From Zhihengliuella alba (GTDB lineage: Bacteria > Actinomycetota > Actinomycetes > Actinomycetales > Micrococcaceae): a stretch of DNA of 64,000 nucleotides. Within the stretch, counting starts at the first letter, position 1. Each line of letters starts with the position of its first letter. The position numbers were made by a program, and so were the translations under genes. This document shows positions 1 to 8,692 of this stretch, piece by piece. The notes beneath the pieces were generated by a model. The model was not told the DNA's origin and made no database searches. It saw only the letters and a program-made list of their open reading frames with translations. The stretch spans positions 780,173 through 844,172 of the forward strand of contig NZ_BAABCJ010000002.1 of NCBI RefSeq assembly GCF_039538765.1. Reading direction: 5' to 3'.

Positions 1-726
1 GGCCATGGTGAGCTCGAGGTCCTTGTACTCCTCCATGTCCAGGTTGATGAACTTGGCGGGGCTGAAGGACGCGGCCTGGCGGTAGAGCGGCGCGAGCTTC
101 TCGATGATGTGGTCGACGGCCTCGTCGAACGCCCAGTGGTTGTGCGGCGCGACGGTGGAGGAGACCTTGATGGACACGTAGTCCACGTCGTCGCGGGAGA
201 GCAGCTCGGCCGTGCCGGCCAGGCGGCGCTCGGCCTCGTGCTGCCCGAGGATCGCCTCCCCGAGGAGGTTGATGTTCAGGTGCGTGCCGGGGCGCTGGAT
301 CTTCTCGATCGCGGGGCCGAGACGGTGCTCCGTGGCGTCCACGATCAGGTGGGACACCATCTGGCGCAGCACGCGGCGGGCGATCGGGATGACGACGGCG
401 GGCGCCAGCGGGGCGACACGGCCGCCGAGCGCGACGGCGGTCTTCATGTACCAGGGCAGGAACGACGGGACCTTGGGCGCCAGGGCGTTGAGGCTGCGCG
501 CCGCGACCTTGAGGTCCTCGGGTCGGACCACGCCATCGACGAACCCGACTGTGAAGTCGAGGCCGTTCGGGTCCTTGAGGACGCCGGCCAGCCGCGCCGC
601 GGCCGGGTCGACGGGGTGATTCGCGGCTTCGCTCAGCCAGCGACGGACCAACGCGATCGCCTCATCGGCGAGGTCCTGCGGACGCACGGAATCCGTGGCC
701 GCATCGGGGGTGGAGTGCAATGTCAT
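1..726 (-). CDS. putA: Proline dehydrogenase / PutA, N-terminal part (runs off window start)
   Basis: The first 242 codons read without a stop to the window edge, so the 3' end is missing. The protein begins MTLHSTPDAATDS and contains stretches typical of the actinobacterial bifunctional proline dehydrogenase / glutamate-semialdehyde dehydrogenase, for example HLNINLLGEAILG and DYVSIKVSS, which belong to the FAD-dependent proline dehydrogenase barrel. The enzyme oxidises proline to glutamate in the cytosol. A LysR gene is divergent and the proline carrier putP lies beyond it, which supports the call. The ATG is six bases after a CATAAT -10 element, so the message looks leaderless. Whether the aldehyde dehydrogenase half is fused cannot be seen from this window. 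Confidence 0.85.
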   Translation of the reverse strand, partial: MTLHSTPDAATDSVRPQDLADEAIALVRRWLSEAANHPVDPAAARLAGVLKDPNGLDFTVGFVDGVVRPEDLKVAARSLNALAPKVPSFLPWYMKTAVALGGRVAPLAPAVVIPIARRVLRQMVSHLIVDATEHRLGPAIEKIQRPGTHLNINLLGEAILGQHEAERRLAGTAELLSRDDVDYVSIKVSSTVAPHNHWAFDEAVDHIIEKLAPLYRQAASFSPAKFINLDMEEYKDLELTMA

Positions 727-732
727 GTGTCG

Positions 733-761
733 ATTATGAGTCAGACCTTTCGCCGTGAAAA
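733..761 (-). promoter_or_regulatory. putA promoter, leaderless type
   Basis: On the minus strand TTTTCA (756-761) and CATAAT (733-738) are separated by 17 bases, and the putA ATG follows the -10 by six bases, so transcription should start at or next to the start codon. The surrounding AT-rich stretch (about 727-805) is also where a LysR dimer would be expected to bind between the two divergent genes; no single T-N11-A site stands out. Confidence 0.5.
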
Positions 762-819
762 ATGAACAATGACGAACGGTACTGTTAAGCAAAACCGAAG
801 GATTCTGGAGGTGGTTCCG

Positions 820-1755
820 ATGCTCGAAGTCAGGCGCCTGAGACTGCTCCGCGAGCTGAGTATCCGCGGCACGATCGCGGAGGTCGCGGCCGAGTTGAAC
901 TACTCCCCCTCGTCGGTCTCGCAGCAGCTGAGCACGCTGGAGAAGGAGGCCGGCGTGAAGCTCCTGCGGCGCAGCGGGAGGCAGCTCCAGCTGACCCCGC
1001 AGGCGCACGTCCTCGTGGCCCACACGGAGGAGCTCCTGGCCTCCCTGGAGCGCACCGAGGCAGCGCTCGCGGCGAGCCAGACGGAGGTGATCGGAACGGT
1101 GCGCGTGGCGGTCTTCCAGACGGCCGCCCTCTCGCTGCTCCCGAACACGCTCCGCCGGCTGCGGGCGACGCACCCCGAGGTGCGCGTGGAGATGGTCCAG
1201 CACGAGCCGGAGGCGGCCCTCCGGGAGACCTGGATGCGCGACTTCGATCTGGTCATCGCGGAGCAGTATCCCGGGCATTCCGCGCCCCTCTACCCCGAGC
1301 TGGACCGGCAGCCGCTGCTGCGGGATTCGATCCGACTGGCGGTCCCCGCGGCACCCGACTCCCCGGAGGAGTTCTTCCGGGTGGACCGGCTGGAGGATGC
1401 GGCCAACCTCCCCTGGGTCATGGAGCCGCCGGGAGCGGCCATCCGGCACTGGGCCCTGCAGGCGTGCAGGATCGCCGGTTTCGAGCCGGACATCCAGTTC
1501 GAGACGGCAGATGTCCAGGCCCAGATCCAGTTGGTGGAATCCGGCAACGCGGTGGCCTTCCTGGCGGACCTCGTGTGGGCCCGGCGAGGGACCACTGCGC
1601 GGCACATCGAGCTGCCCGATCTGCCGCGCCGGGAGGTGTTCACCTCCATCCGCAGCTCGACGTCGTCGTACCCCGCGGTGGCGGCGTTCCGGGCCGCGCT
1701 CGAGGAGGAGGCAACGCTACTCGAGCGGGATACGGACATCCTCGCAAATGTGTAA
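820..1755 (+). CDS. LysR-family transcriptional regulator, probable regulator of proline use
   Basis: The 311-residue protein starts with a winged helix-turn-helix (about residues 3-60, including a GTIAEVAAELNYSPSSVSQQ segment) followed by a periplasmic-binding-like effector domain from about residue 85. The open frame begins at 769, but a strong GGAGGTG ribosome site ends eight bases before the ATG at 820, and the domain starts right there, so 820 is chosen. It is divergent from putA and 80 bases upstream of putP. LysR proteins commonly control neighbouring divergent genes, so control of putA and putP is the natural inference, with proline or a breakdown product as the likely effector. No direct evidence of the ligand is visible. 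Confidence 0.85.
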   Translation: MLEVRRLRLLRELSIRGTIAEVAAELNYSPSSVSQQLSTLEKEAGVKLLRRSGRQLQLTPQAHVLVAHTEELLASLERTEAALAASQTEVIGTVRVAVFQTAALSLLPNTLRRLRATHPEVRVEMVQHEPEAALRETWMRDFDLVIAEQYPGHSAPLYPELDRQPLLRDSIRLAVPAAPDSPEEFFRVDRLEDAANLPWVMEPPGAAIRHWALQACRIAGFEPDIQFETADVQAQIQLVESGNAVAFLADLVWARRGTTARHIELPDLPRREVFTSIRSSTSSYPAVAAFRAALEEEATLLERDTDILANV

Positions 1756-1835
1756 CGGTTCCATAACGATGTGGTCTGCGCCACCGGGCGGGGTGTCATA
1801 CTCAGAAGCTGTTCATTCCGCCAACTGAGGACGAC

Positions 1836-3320
1836 ATGACTGATTCAACGTTCCAAACCATCGCGATCGTCGTGTACTTCGCCGCGATGATCGCGATCGG
1901 CGTGTACGCCTACCGGCAGACGTCCAATATGGACGACTACATGCTCGGCGGACGCCGCCTCCGGCCCGGGACCGCCGCCCTCTCGGCCGGCGCGTCCGAC
2001 ATGTCGGGCTGGCTGCTCATGGGCCTCCCCGGCGCCATCTACGCCAGCGGCCTCGTCGAGGCGTGGATCGCCATCGGCCTGACCATCGGCGCGTGGTTGA
2101 ACTGGAAGTTCGTGGCCCCGCGTCTGCGCTCCTACACGGAGATCTCCAACAACTCGATCACCGTCCCGTCCTTCCTCGAGAACCGCTTCCGTGACAAGTC
2201 GCGCCTGCTGCGCATCATCGCCGGCGCGATCGTTCTCATCTTCTTCACGTTCTACGTCTCCTCCGGCATGGTCGCGGGCGGCACGTTCTTCGAGGCGTCG
2301 TTCAACCTGCCCTACATCTGGGGCATGCTGCTGGTCGCCCTCGTGACCCTGAGCTACACGCTCTTCGGCGGCTTCCTCGGCGCCACGCTGACCGACGTCG
2401 CGCAGGGCATCCTGATGCTCCTGTCGCTGATCCTCGTGCCGATCATCGCCTTCATCATGCTCGGCCCGTCCGGCGTCTCCGAGGGCATCGCCACGGCGGA
2501 CGCCGAGGCCGGCATCAACCACATGTCGCTCTTCGGCGGCGCCAGCTTCATCGGCGTCGTCTCCGCGGCAGCCTGGGGCCTGGGCTACTTCGGCCAGCCG
2601 CACATCATCGTCCGCTTCATGGCCATGCGCTCCGCCAAGGACGCCAAGGTCGGCCGCCGCATCGGCATCAGCTGGATGATCCTGACTGCGCTCGGGGCCG
2701 TCGCCACGGCCTTCATCGGCCTGGCGTACTTCACCCGCGAGGGCACGCCGCTGGACAACCCGGAGACGGTCTTCCTCCAGCTGTCCCAGGTGGTCTTCCA
2801 CCCGCTCGTCGCCGGCTTCGTGCTGGCGGCCGTGCTCGCCGCCATCATGTCCACGATCTCCTCGCAGCTCGTGGTCTCCTCCTCCGCCCTCGTCGAGGAC
2901 CTGTTCCTCATGACGGGCCGGGAGCTGACCCCGAAGCAGCAGGTGATCTACGGGCGCATCGGCGTCCTGATCGTCGCCGTCGTCGCCGGCCTCCTGGCCC
3001 TCGACACGGACAACTCGATCCTCGACCTCGTGGGCTTCGCCTGGGCCGGCTTCGGCTCGGCCTTCGGCCCCGTGATCATCCTGGCCCTCTTCTGGAAGAA
3101 GATGACCGGATCCGGCGCGCTGGCCGGCATGATCACCGGTGCCGTGGTCTCCTTCGTCTGGGGCCAGTTCGGCTGGCTCGGGCTGTACGAGATCGTCCCG
3201 GGCTTCCTCGCCTGCCTCATCGTGGCGATGGTCGTCTCCTCGATCTCGCCGCAGAAGAACACGGCCATCCACGAGGAGTTCGACACGATGACCTCCGAGA
3301 TGGAGCAGATCAAGAACTAA
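1836..3320 (+). CDS. putP: Sodium/proline symporter PutP
   Basis: A 494-residue membrane protein of the sodium:solute symporter family, close to the usual 500 residues of PutP. The motif SAGASDMSGW places Asp at residue 55 with Ser57 and Gly58, the same numbering as the sodium-site residues of E. coli PutP. A second conserved segment, MSTISSQLVVSSSALVEDL, matches the TM9 region with the Ser/Thr pair that binds sodium. It imports proline with sodium for PutA to oxidise. The gene follows the LysR gene by 80 bases, has an AGGAC ribosome site, and ends just before a strong hairpin. The acidic hydrophilic tail (after about residue 475) is normal for the family. Confidence 0.93.
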   Translation: MTDSTFQTIAIVVYFAAMIAIGVYAYRQTSNMDDYMLGGRRLRPGTAALSAGASDMSGWLLMGLPGAIYASGLVEAWIAIGLTIGAWLNWKFVAPRLRSYTEISNNSITVPSFLENRFRDKSRLLRIIAGAIVLIFFTFYVSSGMVAGGTFFEASFNLPYIWGMLLVALVTLSYTLFGGFLGATLTDVAQGILMLLSLILVPIIAFIMLGPSGVSEGIATADAEAGINHMSLFGGASFIGVVSAAAWGLGYFGQPHIIVRFMAMRSAKDAKVGRRIGISWMILTALGAVATAFIGLAYFTREGTPLDNPETVFLQLSQVVFHPLVAGFVLAAVLAAIMSTISSQLVVSSSALVEDLFLMTGRELTPKQQVIYGRIGVLIVAVVAGLLALDTDNSILDLVGFAWAGFGSAFGPVIILALFWKKMTGSGALAGMITGAVVSFVWGQFGWLGLYEIVPGFLACLIVAMVVSSISPQKNTAIHEEFDTMTSEMEQIKN

Positions 3321-3328
3321 CCAGACCT

Positions 3329-3364
3329 GCCCGCCGGCCCCGCCCACGCGCGGGGCCGGCGGGC
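3329..3364 (+). terminator. Terminator after putP
   Basis: Perfect 14-bp GC stem (3329-3342 with 3351-3364) and an 8-base loop, nine bases after the putP stop. There is no T-tract, as is common in high-GC actinobacteria. Confidence 0.7.
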
Positions 3365-3438
3365 GGGACACTCAGTACGACGGCGCCCGGCGGGTGGAGT
3401 GCAAACCTTCGCCACGCCGTCGGACAGGGTCTCCAACG

Positions 3439-3482
3439 CCTCAGGGGCGTCGGCGGGAGGGATCCCGCCGGCGCCCCTGAGG
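3439..3482. other. 20-bp hairpin with GGGA loop in a 349-base gene-free stretch
   Basis: Bases 3439-3458 pair with 3463-3482 over 20 base pairs with a single G-T wobble and a four-base loop. It is separate from the putP terminator 75 bases upstream and about 190 bases before the next gene. Nothing else in 3365-3669 resembles a gene: short open frames there lack coding character. It could end a small RNA on either strand. Confidence 0.5.
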
Positions 3483-3669
3483 TGTCTCGAAGCCCTTCTG
3501 ACAAGCTCGGCCAGAGTCCGACCGGCACTTCCTCCGAGCTTCCTGAACGTCTCCTTGCAGGTTCCCCGAGAATGTGCGCCCCGGCTCTGCACTTTGCCCG
3601 GAGGCGGTGTTACGCTCGCACCAAGATCCTGACATCCACCGAAGTCAGGTCTACGTCAGAGGAGGAACA

Positions 3670-3930
3670 ATGGGTTTCTTGAGCTGGATTCTTATCGGAC
3701 TTATCGCAGGCGCCATCGCCAAGGCGATCCTGCCGGGCAACCAGGGCGGTGGGTGGATCGCGACGCTGATCATCGGCGTCATCGGCGCCCTGCTCGGCGG
3801 CTGGATCGGCTCCGCAATGGGCTTCTCCACCAATGATGGCTTCTTCGACCTGGCGACCTGGATCTGGGCCATCATCGGCGCCCTGATCGTGCTGGTGATC
3901 TGGGGATTCATCGTCAAGCGCCGCGCCTAG
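3670..3930 (+). CDS. GlsB/YeaQ/YmgE family stress-response membrane protein
   Basis: Small 86-residue hydrophobic protein with three predicted membrane helices. It has the glycine-rich features of the transglycosylase-associated family: GLIAGAIAKAILPG near residues 10-24, a central GVIGALLGGWIG helix, and a C-terminal helix ending in basic KRRA. The ATG at 3670 has a GGAGGA ribosome site five bases upstream; the longer open frame from 3574 is rejected. In other bacteria these proteins are induced by general or envelope stress, but their biochemical role is unclear. The gene stands alone between two strong hairpins, so it is its own transcription unit. Confidence 0.85.
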   Translation: MGFLSWILIGLIAGAIAKAILPGNQGGGWIATLIIGVIGALLGGWIGSAMGFSTNDGFFDLATWIWAIIGALIVLVIWGFIVKRRA

Positions 3931-3971
3931 GCTGCGGCCCGGCCCCACACTGGAGGCCGGACATGAACACG

Positions 3972-4013
3972 ACGAGGGCGGTGGCCCGGCAGACGCCGGG
4001 CCACCGCCCTCGT
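3972..4013. terminator. Terminator after the GlsB-family gene
   Basis: Perfect 19-bp stem (3972-3990 with 3995-4013) and a four-base loop, 41 bases after the stop at 3930. It lies about 35 bases before the -10 element of the next gene. Confidence 0.75.
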
Positions 4014-4047
4014 CCGTTGTCCCGGCGCTCCGCGAAGGCCCCGGCGC

Positions 4048-4053
4048 TAGAGT
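4048..4053 (+). promoter_or_regulatory. -10 element TAGAGT for a leaderless message
   Basis: TAGAGT is followed after six bases by the ATG at 4060. No Shine-Dalgarno sequence is present, so the transcript probably starts at the ATG. No convincing -35 is seen. Confidence 0.5.
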
Positions 4054-4059
4054 TGGGCC

Positions 4060-5607
4060 ATGGCATGGACGAGAACCGGACGGCACTTCCTGGCCCTCGA
4101 CCCCGCGCACCTCTGGCAGGTTCTCGCCGACCTGTCCCGCCTCCCGGAGTGGAATCCGGCCGTCGCCGCGATGGCCCCCGCCAGTGGGAACCGTGGCTCG
4201 GCCCGGGCCGGCGACGAGTACCGGTTCGTTCCCCGGCCGCCGGTCGCGGGTGGCCTCATCGGCGCGGTCCACGCCCGGACCGCTCCGCCCGTCCGGGTGA
4301 CGGAGGCCGAGCCGGCCGCGGCCCTCGCCTGGCGGCAGGCACAGCCCGGCGGCGGGATGCTGGTCCGCTGGACGCTCCGCGAGTACCGGGGCGGCACGGT
4401 CCTCGAGCAGCGGGTCTCGGCCGACGGTCCGGTCGCCGTGGCCGCCGCCGGCGCCGCAGCGGCACCGATCGCCGCCGACTTCGCCCTCAACGCCGCGCGC
4501 CTCTACGCCCTCGTCGCCGCGGCCGAGACTGGAGACGGCCCGCCGGTCCTTCCAGCGCCCCGCAGCGGACTGAAGACCGTCATCGCCGGCGGCACCGGAT
4601 TCCTCGGGCGCCGGCTGGCGGCGGACCTGCTCACCCGGGGACACGACGTCGTCCTCCTCACCCGGCGGCCCGACCCGGCCCTGCCGTTCCGGCAGACGGT
4701 CTGGGACGGGCGAACCGCCGGCGCCTGGGTCTCCGAACTCGACGACTCCGAACCCGACGACTCCGAGCCGGGCGACTCCCGGAGCTCCGGCGCGTCAGGA
4801 CCCGACGCCGCCGCGGGCGCGCGGCGGCGCGTCGCCGTGGTCAATCTGGCCGGGCGGCTCGTGGACGTGCGTCCGACCCCGGCGAACATCGCCGAGCTGC
4901 GCCGCTCGCGCGTGGAGCCGACCCGTGCACTCGCCGAGGCGAGCCGCCGGCACCCGGTGGACCTCTGGATCCAGGGCAGCACCACGGCGCTCTACGGGGA
5001 CGCCGGAGAGACCGCCGTGACCGAGGACTCGCCCCTCCCCGCGACCGACGGCGCGCCGCGGGGAGCGTCCGGGGGCCCGAGGGCGCTGGAGCAGATGACG
5101 GGCGTCGCGGTCCCGTGGGAGGCCGCCGCGGACGCGGCTGACGCCGGGACCCGCTACACACTGCGCACGTCGATCGTCCTGGACCGCGGCTGCCCGGCCT
5201 TCGACCGGCTGGCGCTGCTCGGGCGCGCCGGGCTGGGGCGCGTCGGCACCGGGCGCCAGTGGTTCTCGTGGATCCACGTGGACGACTGGCTCGCCGTGGT
5301 GCGGACGATGCTGGGCCTGACGGACGGCGCCGCACTCCCCGAAGGCCCAGTGATCGCCGCCGCCCCGGAACCCGTGCGCAACGAGGACCTGATGGACGTC
5401 CTCCGTGGGGCCCTGGCGCCGGGAGCGCTGCGACGCCTCGGGGCCCGGACCCCGGAACCGCTGCTGCGGGCCGGCGCGGCCGTCCTGCGGACCGACCCGG
5501 AGCTGGCGTTGACGGGCCGGCACACGACGTCGCGAGTCCTGGCCGACGCCGGATTCCGCTTCGAGCACCCGTCCCTGCGCGCAGCCCTGCAGGACATCCT
5601 CGAATAG
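4060..5607 (+). CDS. TIGR01777-type protein: SRPBCC domain fused to NAD-dependent epimerase
   Basis: 515 residues in two parts. Residues 1 to about 160 resemble an SRPBCC (START-like) ligand-binding domain, with the opening ALDPAHLWQVLADLSRLPEWNPAV. From about residue 168 a Rossmann nucleotide-binding motif, VIAGGTGFLGRRLAADLLTRG, begins an extended-SDR epimerase of the TIGR01777 (YfcH-like) family, which ends in a DUF1731-like tail (LTGRHTTSRVLADAGFRFEHP). Exact substrate is unknown for the family. The segment LDDSEPDDSEPGDSRSSG (about 226-250) is a low-complexity acidic insertion within the epimerase half. The gene is alone, follows a strong terminator, and appears leaderless. Confidence 0.8.
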   Translation: MAWTRTGRHFLALDPAHLWQVLADLSRLPEWNPAVAAMAPASGNRGSARAGDEYRFVPRPPVAGGLIGAVHARTAPPVRVTEAEPAAALAWRQAQPGGGMLVRWTLREYRGGTVLEQRVSADGPVAVAAAGAAAAPIAADFALNAARLYALVAAAETGDGPPVLPAPRSGLKTVIAGGTGFLGRRLAADLLTRGHDVVLLTRRPDPALPFRQTVWDGRTAGAWVSELDDSEPDDSEPGDSRSSGASGPDAAAGARRRVAVVNLAGRLVDVRPTPANIAELRRSRVEPTRALAEASRRHPVDLWIQGSTTALYGDAGETAVTEDSPLPATDGAPRGASGGPRALEQMTGVAVPWEAAADAADAGTRYTLRTSIVLDRGCPAFDRLALLGRAGLGRVGTGRQWFSWIHVDDWLAVVRTMLGLTDGAALPEGPVIAAAPEPVRNEDLMDVLRGALAPGALRRLGARTPEPLLRAGAAVLRTDPELALTGRHTTSRVLADAGFRFEHPSLRAALQDILE

Positions 5608-5742
5608 GGCCGCCGCTGAGCTTCCGGGTGCAGCACGGCGGGCGGATCGGGACGCCGACGAAGGGCCGGGCGGCGGCAGCGGAGGGCCTCGTCAGGCAGC
5701 TCCCAGCCCGCCTTCATATCTTTCCCGGGCCCGCTCGCGTAC

Positions 5743-5862
5743 GCTGAAGGTACTTGGTCTTTCAGCTGCGGCTTTTCTCTACCCACTGCAGCAGACTTCA
5801 ACATCAAGATCGGCTGCGTCGTATACGCCTTCGGTTTTTATCTCCCCAGGAAATACCACCGC
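5743..5862 (+). promoter_or_regulatory. AT-richer leader of the desaturase gene
   Basis: The 255 bases between 5607 and the desaturase start contain a likely -10 (TACGCT, 5740-5745), a short dyad GCTGAA/TTCAGC (5743-5748 and 5761-5766), and about 110 bases of noticeably AT-richer leader ending with a weak CAGGAAA ribosome site. Long leaders of this kind before desaturases can be temperature-responsive, but no known riboswitch or cold-shock motif was recognised. Confidence 0.3.
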
Positions 5863-6954
5863 ATGACAAGTACTACTGTTGCACCGCCCACCAGCTCCTC
5901 CGGCACGCCGGCACGCTTCCGGGCCACGAGTGATTACTCCCAACTCCTCAAGGAGGTCCGCGCAGCTGGCCTCCTCGCCAAGCGGCGGGGCTTCTACCTG
6001 TGGTTGCTGGCCGGCCTGACCGCGGCCCTGACCGCCTGCGGCGTCGCCTCCGTGCTGATCGGGCACTCCTGGTTCCAGCTCCTCATCGCGGGCTTCGTCG
6101 GGATCCTGCTGACCCAGATGGCCTTCGTGGGCCACGAGGCCGCTCACCGCCAGGTCTTCAAGAGCCACAAGACCAACGAGTGGGTGGGGCTCGTCCTCGC
6201 CAACCTCGTGGTCGGCCTGTCGTTCGCCTGGTGGAACAACAAGCACAACAAGCACCACGCGAACCCCAATACGATCGGGCACGACCCGGACATCGAGGAT
6301 CCGGTGGTCGCCTTCACACCGCAGCAGTTCGCCACCCGGCGGGGGCCGCTGCGCTGGATCGCCAAGCGCCAGGGCTACCTCTTCTTCCCGCTCCTGCTGC
6401 TGGAGGGCCTGAACCTGCACCGCGACGCGCTGCAGACGGTCTTCGGCCGCAACAGCATCAAGCGCCGGCCCATGGAGATCATCACCCTCATGGTGCGACT
6501 GATCGCCGTGCCGGCCGTGCTGTTCATCTTCCTGCCGCCGGGCATCGCCTTCGCCGCCTGGGGCGTCCAGCTTGCGGTCTTCGGGTTCTACATGGGCGCG
6601 TCCTTCGCCCCGAACCACAAGGGCATGCCGCTGCTCGAGGAGCGCGGGATGCTCGACTTCCTGAAGCGCCAGGTCCTGACCTCGCGCAATGTCCGCGGCG
6701 GCTGGTTCAATACCAGCCTCATGGGCGGGCTCAACTACCAGGTGGAGCACCACCTGTTCCCGAATATGCCGCGCCCGCACCTCGCCGAGGCACAGCGGAT
6801 TGTCCAGCGCTTCTGCAACGAGCGGGGGATCCCCTACACCGAGGTCTCCCTGGTCAGCTCCTACAAGGCCGTGGTCCAGTACCTGAACCGCGTCGGCCTG
6901 GGCGCACGCGACCCGTTCGAGTGCCCCCTGCAGCAGATGCGCAAGACCGGCTGA
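5863..6954 (+). CDS. Membrane fatty acid desaturase
   Basis: 363-residue integral membrane desaturase of the acyl-CoA/acyl-lipid type with all three histidine boxes: HEAAH (residues 91-95), HNKHH about 35 residues later, and QVEHHLFPNMPRP near residue 300, where Q replaces the first His as in the front-end and DesA3-like groups. These bind the di-iron centre that inserts a double bond into fatty acyl chains using O2. Two pairs of hydrophobic helices lie between the boxes. No dedicated ferredoxin or reductase is adjacent, so electrons must come from elsewhere. The role is presumably membrane fluidity, and the AT-rich leader upstream could mediate cold control. It ends before a strong terminator. 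Confidence 0.88.
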   Translation: MTSTTVAPPTSSSGTPARFRATSDYSQLLKEVRAAGLLAKRRGFYLWLLAGLTAALTACGVASVLIGHSWFQLLIAGFVGILLTQMAFVGHEAAHRQVFKSHKTNEWVGLVLANLVVGLSFAWWNNKHNKHHANPNTIGHDPDIEDPVVAFTPQQFATRRGPLRWIAKRQGYLFFPLLLLEGLNLHRDALQTVFGRNSIKRRPMEIITLMVRLIAVPAVLFIFLPPGIAFAAWGVQLAVFGFYMGASFAPNHKGMPLLEERGMLDFLKRQVLTSRNVRGGWFNTSLMGGLNYQVEHHLFPNMPRPHLAEAQRIVQRFCNERGIPYTEVSLVSSYKAVVQYLNRVGLGARDPFECPLQQMRKTG

Positions 6955-6966
6955 CCTTGCTGCTCC

Positions 6967-7009
6967 CGCCGCCCCGCGCGACGCACTTGGTGCGCTACGC
7001 GGGGCGGCG
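6967..7009 (+). terminator. Terminator after the desaturase gene
   Basis: A 12-bp GC stem (6967-6978 with 6998-7009) encloses a smaller GCAC/GTGC hairpin. It sits just after the desaturase stop and directly before the next -10 element. Confidence 0.65.
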
Positions 7010-7011
7010 CC

Positions 7012-7017
7012 CATAAT
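7012..7017 (+). promoter_or_regulatory. -10 element CATAAT for a leaderless message
   Basis: CATAAT lies six bases before the GTG at 7024, and the previous terminator ends two bases upstream, so the -35 region would sit within the hairpin. Confidence 0.5.
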
Positions 7018-7023
7018 GGACGG

Positions 7024-7863
7024 GTGACCTCCACCCCCATCCATGACGCCTCCCCCGCCTTCGGCCTCCTGCTGGACGTCGACGGTCCCATCGCCAGCCC
7101 CGTCACCCGCACGGTAGCCATCGACTCCATCGCCCGCGACCTCGCCGGCATGGCGAACCGCGGCATCCCGGTGGTGTTCAATACCGGCCGGTCGGACGCG
7201 TTCATCGCCGAGCAGGTGGTCCCGCGCCTGCGGGAGTTCGGCCTGCTCCCCGGCACACCGGTCTTCACCATCAGCGAGAAGGGCGCCGTGTGGGCCGCCG
7301 TCGAGCCGGACGGGCTCGGCGAGGTGAGCATCGACGAGGAGCTGGCCCTGCCGCCCGCGTTCGGCGCCGACGTCGCCGAGCTGATCCGCGAGCGCTTCGC
7401 GGACACTATGTTCTTCGACCACACGAAGCGCGCCATGGTGTCCGCGGAGATGCGGGTCGGCGTGGGCTCCGAGGAGTACTGGGCGGCCCAGAAGGAGTTC
7501 GACGCCGCGATCCCCGCCCTGATCGAGCGGCACGGCCTCACCGGGGTGCGGATCGACCCGACGATCATCTCCACCGACATCGAGTCGGACCGCCTCGGGA
7601 AGGACCTCGGCGCGCGGCGCGCCCTCGAGCTGCTGGCCGCCCGCGGCGTGGAGCCCCGGTCCTGGTACACCATGGGCGATTCGCGCACCGACTACGCGAT
7701 GGCCGACTGGCTGCACGGTCAGGGCCGCCGGGTCACGCACGTGGACGTGCGTCCCGCGGACGGCGTGCCCGAGACCGACTACACGGTCCTGAGCCACGAC
7801 GACGAGGTCCACGATGCGGCCGGCGCGCACTTCCTGACCCGGTGGGCCGCGGACGTGGCGTAG
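7024..7863 (+). CDS. HAD-superfamily hydrolase, Cof-like
   Basis: 279-residue haloacid dehalogenase-fold protein. Motif I is LLLDVDGPIA with Asp18 as nucleophile and Asp20 as acid/base; motif II is seen in VVFNTGR; motif IV is the MGDSRTDYAMADWL segment near the C-terminus (about 218-231). A type C2-like cap lies between. These proteins dephosphorylate sugar phosphates or related metabolites; the substrate cannot be told from sequence. The first codon is GTG and there is no ribosome site, matching a leaderless start. It stands alone between the desaturase and the DJ-1 gene. Confidence 0.8.
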   Translation: MTSTPIHDASPAFGLLLDVDGPIASPVTRTVAIDSIARDLAGMANRGIPVVFNTGRSDAFIAEQVVPRLREFGLLPGTPVFTISEKGAVWAAVEPDGLGEVSIDEELALPPAFGADVAELIRERFADTMFFDHTKRAMVSAEMRVGVGSEEYWAAQKEFDAAIPALIERHGLTGVRIDPTIISTDIESDRLGKDLGARRALELLAARGVEPRSWYTMGDSRTDYAMADWLHGQGRRVTHVDVRPADGVPETDYTVLSHDDEVHDAAGAHFLTRWAADVA

Positions 7864-8032
7864 GTCGCCCGCCCCGTCCAACCAGCGTCGAGCGAGTTCC
7901 CAGCAACCTCCGGGCCGCAGCCCCCTCGAAGCGTCAGGAGGGCTGTGGTAGCCATGGAGAAGCGGCGCCCGCGGCGGGAGAATCCCCGCCGAATCCCCGC
8001 AGGCGCCCCCTCCGTCGAAAGGAAGCACCACC

Positions 8033-8626
8033 ATGGCATCCGCAGCGAACAGCACCCCGAACCCCGCCGGCGGCGCCCTGGCCGACCGCAGGGTCCTGGT
8101 CATCAGCACCAACTACGGCACCGAGAGCGACGAGCTCACCAAGCCCATCGAGGCGCTCAGCGAGGCCGGCGCCGACGTCACGGTCGCCGCCGTGGAGGCC
8201 GGCCCGATCAAGACGCTGAAGAGCGACAAGGAGCCCGGCCCCGAGGTCCCCGCCGACACCACTCTGGGCGAGGCGGCCGCCGCCCAGTACGACGCCGTCG
8301 TGGTGCCCGGCGGCACGCTCAATGCCGACCAGCTACGCGTGAACAGCAATGCGCAGATGCTGGTGAAGGGTTTCGCTCAGGCCGGCAAGCCGGTCGCGGC
8401 GATCTGCCACGGGCCGTGGCTGCTGATCGAGTCCGATCTCGCCTCCGGCAAGCGGCTCACGTCCTACCCGTCCCTGGGGACGGACCTGAAGAACGCGGGT
8501 GCGACGTGGGTGGACGAGGAGGTCGTCCTCGACACGTCGGCCGGCTTCCCGCTCATCACCTCCCGCAACCCGGGGGACCTGGAGGCGTTCAACGCCAAGC
8601 TGATCGAGCAGCTCTCCGGCGCCTAG
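8033..8626 (+). CDS. DJ-1/PfpI family protein (class I glutamine amidotransferase-like)
   Basis: 197 residues with the DJ-1/PfpI fold. The nucleophile elbow is AAICHGPWLLIES with Cys125-His126, preceded by the VVVPGG turn (residues 89-94). Members act as chaperones, protease-like or glyoxalase-like enzymes protecting against reactive carbonyls; which applies here is not clear. The ATG at 8033 follows the GAAAGGAAGC ribosome site by a few bases. The gene is single and followed by a strong terminator. Confidence 0.85.
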   Translation: MASAANSTPNPAGGALADRRVLVISTNYGTESDELTKPIEALSEAGADVTVAAVEAGPIKTLKSDKEPGPEVPADTTLGEAAAAQYDAVVVPGGTLNADQLRVNSNAQMLVKGFAQAGKPVAAICHGPWLLIESDLASGKRLTSYPSLGTDLKNAGATWVDEEVVLDTSAGFPLITSRNPGDLEAFNAKLIEQLSGA

Positions 8627-8692
8627 CGATCCCGGCCGCTCCGGGGCCGGCGCGTTCCGCCTGCGCACACCGGAGCACGCCAGCCACCGCCC

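Noticed and set aside
1845..3371. Long open frames opposite or within real genes (for example minus strand over putP, minus strand 5779-8112, plus strand 37613-39916)
   Set aside because: They read as Arg, Gly, His and Asp-rich strings with no family motifs and sit antisense to or out of frame with well-supported genes. This is normal for high-GC DNA.
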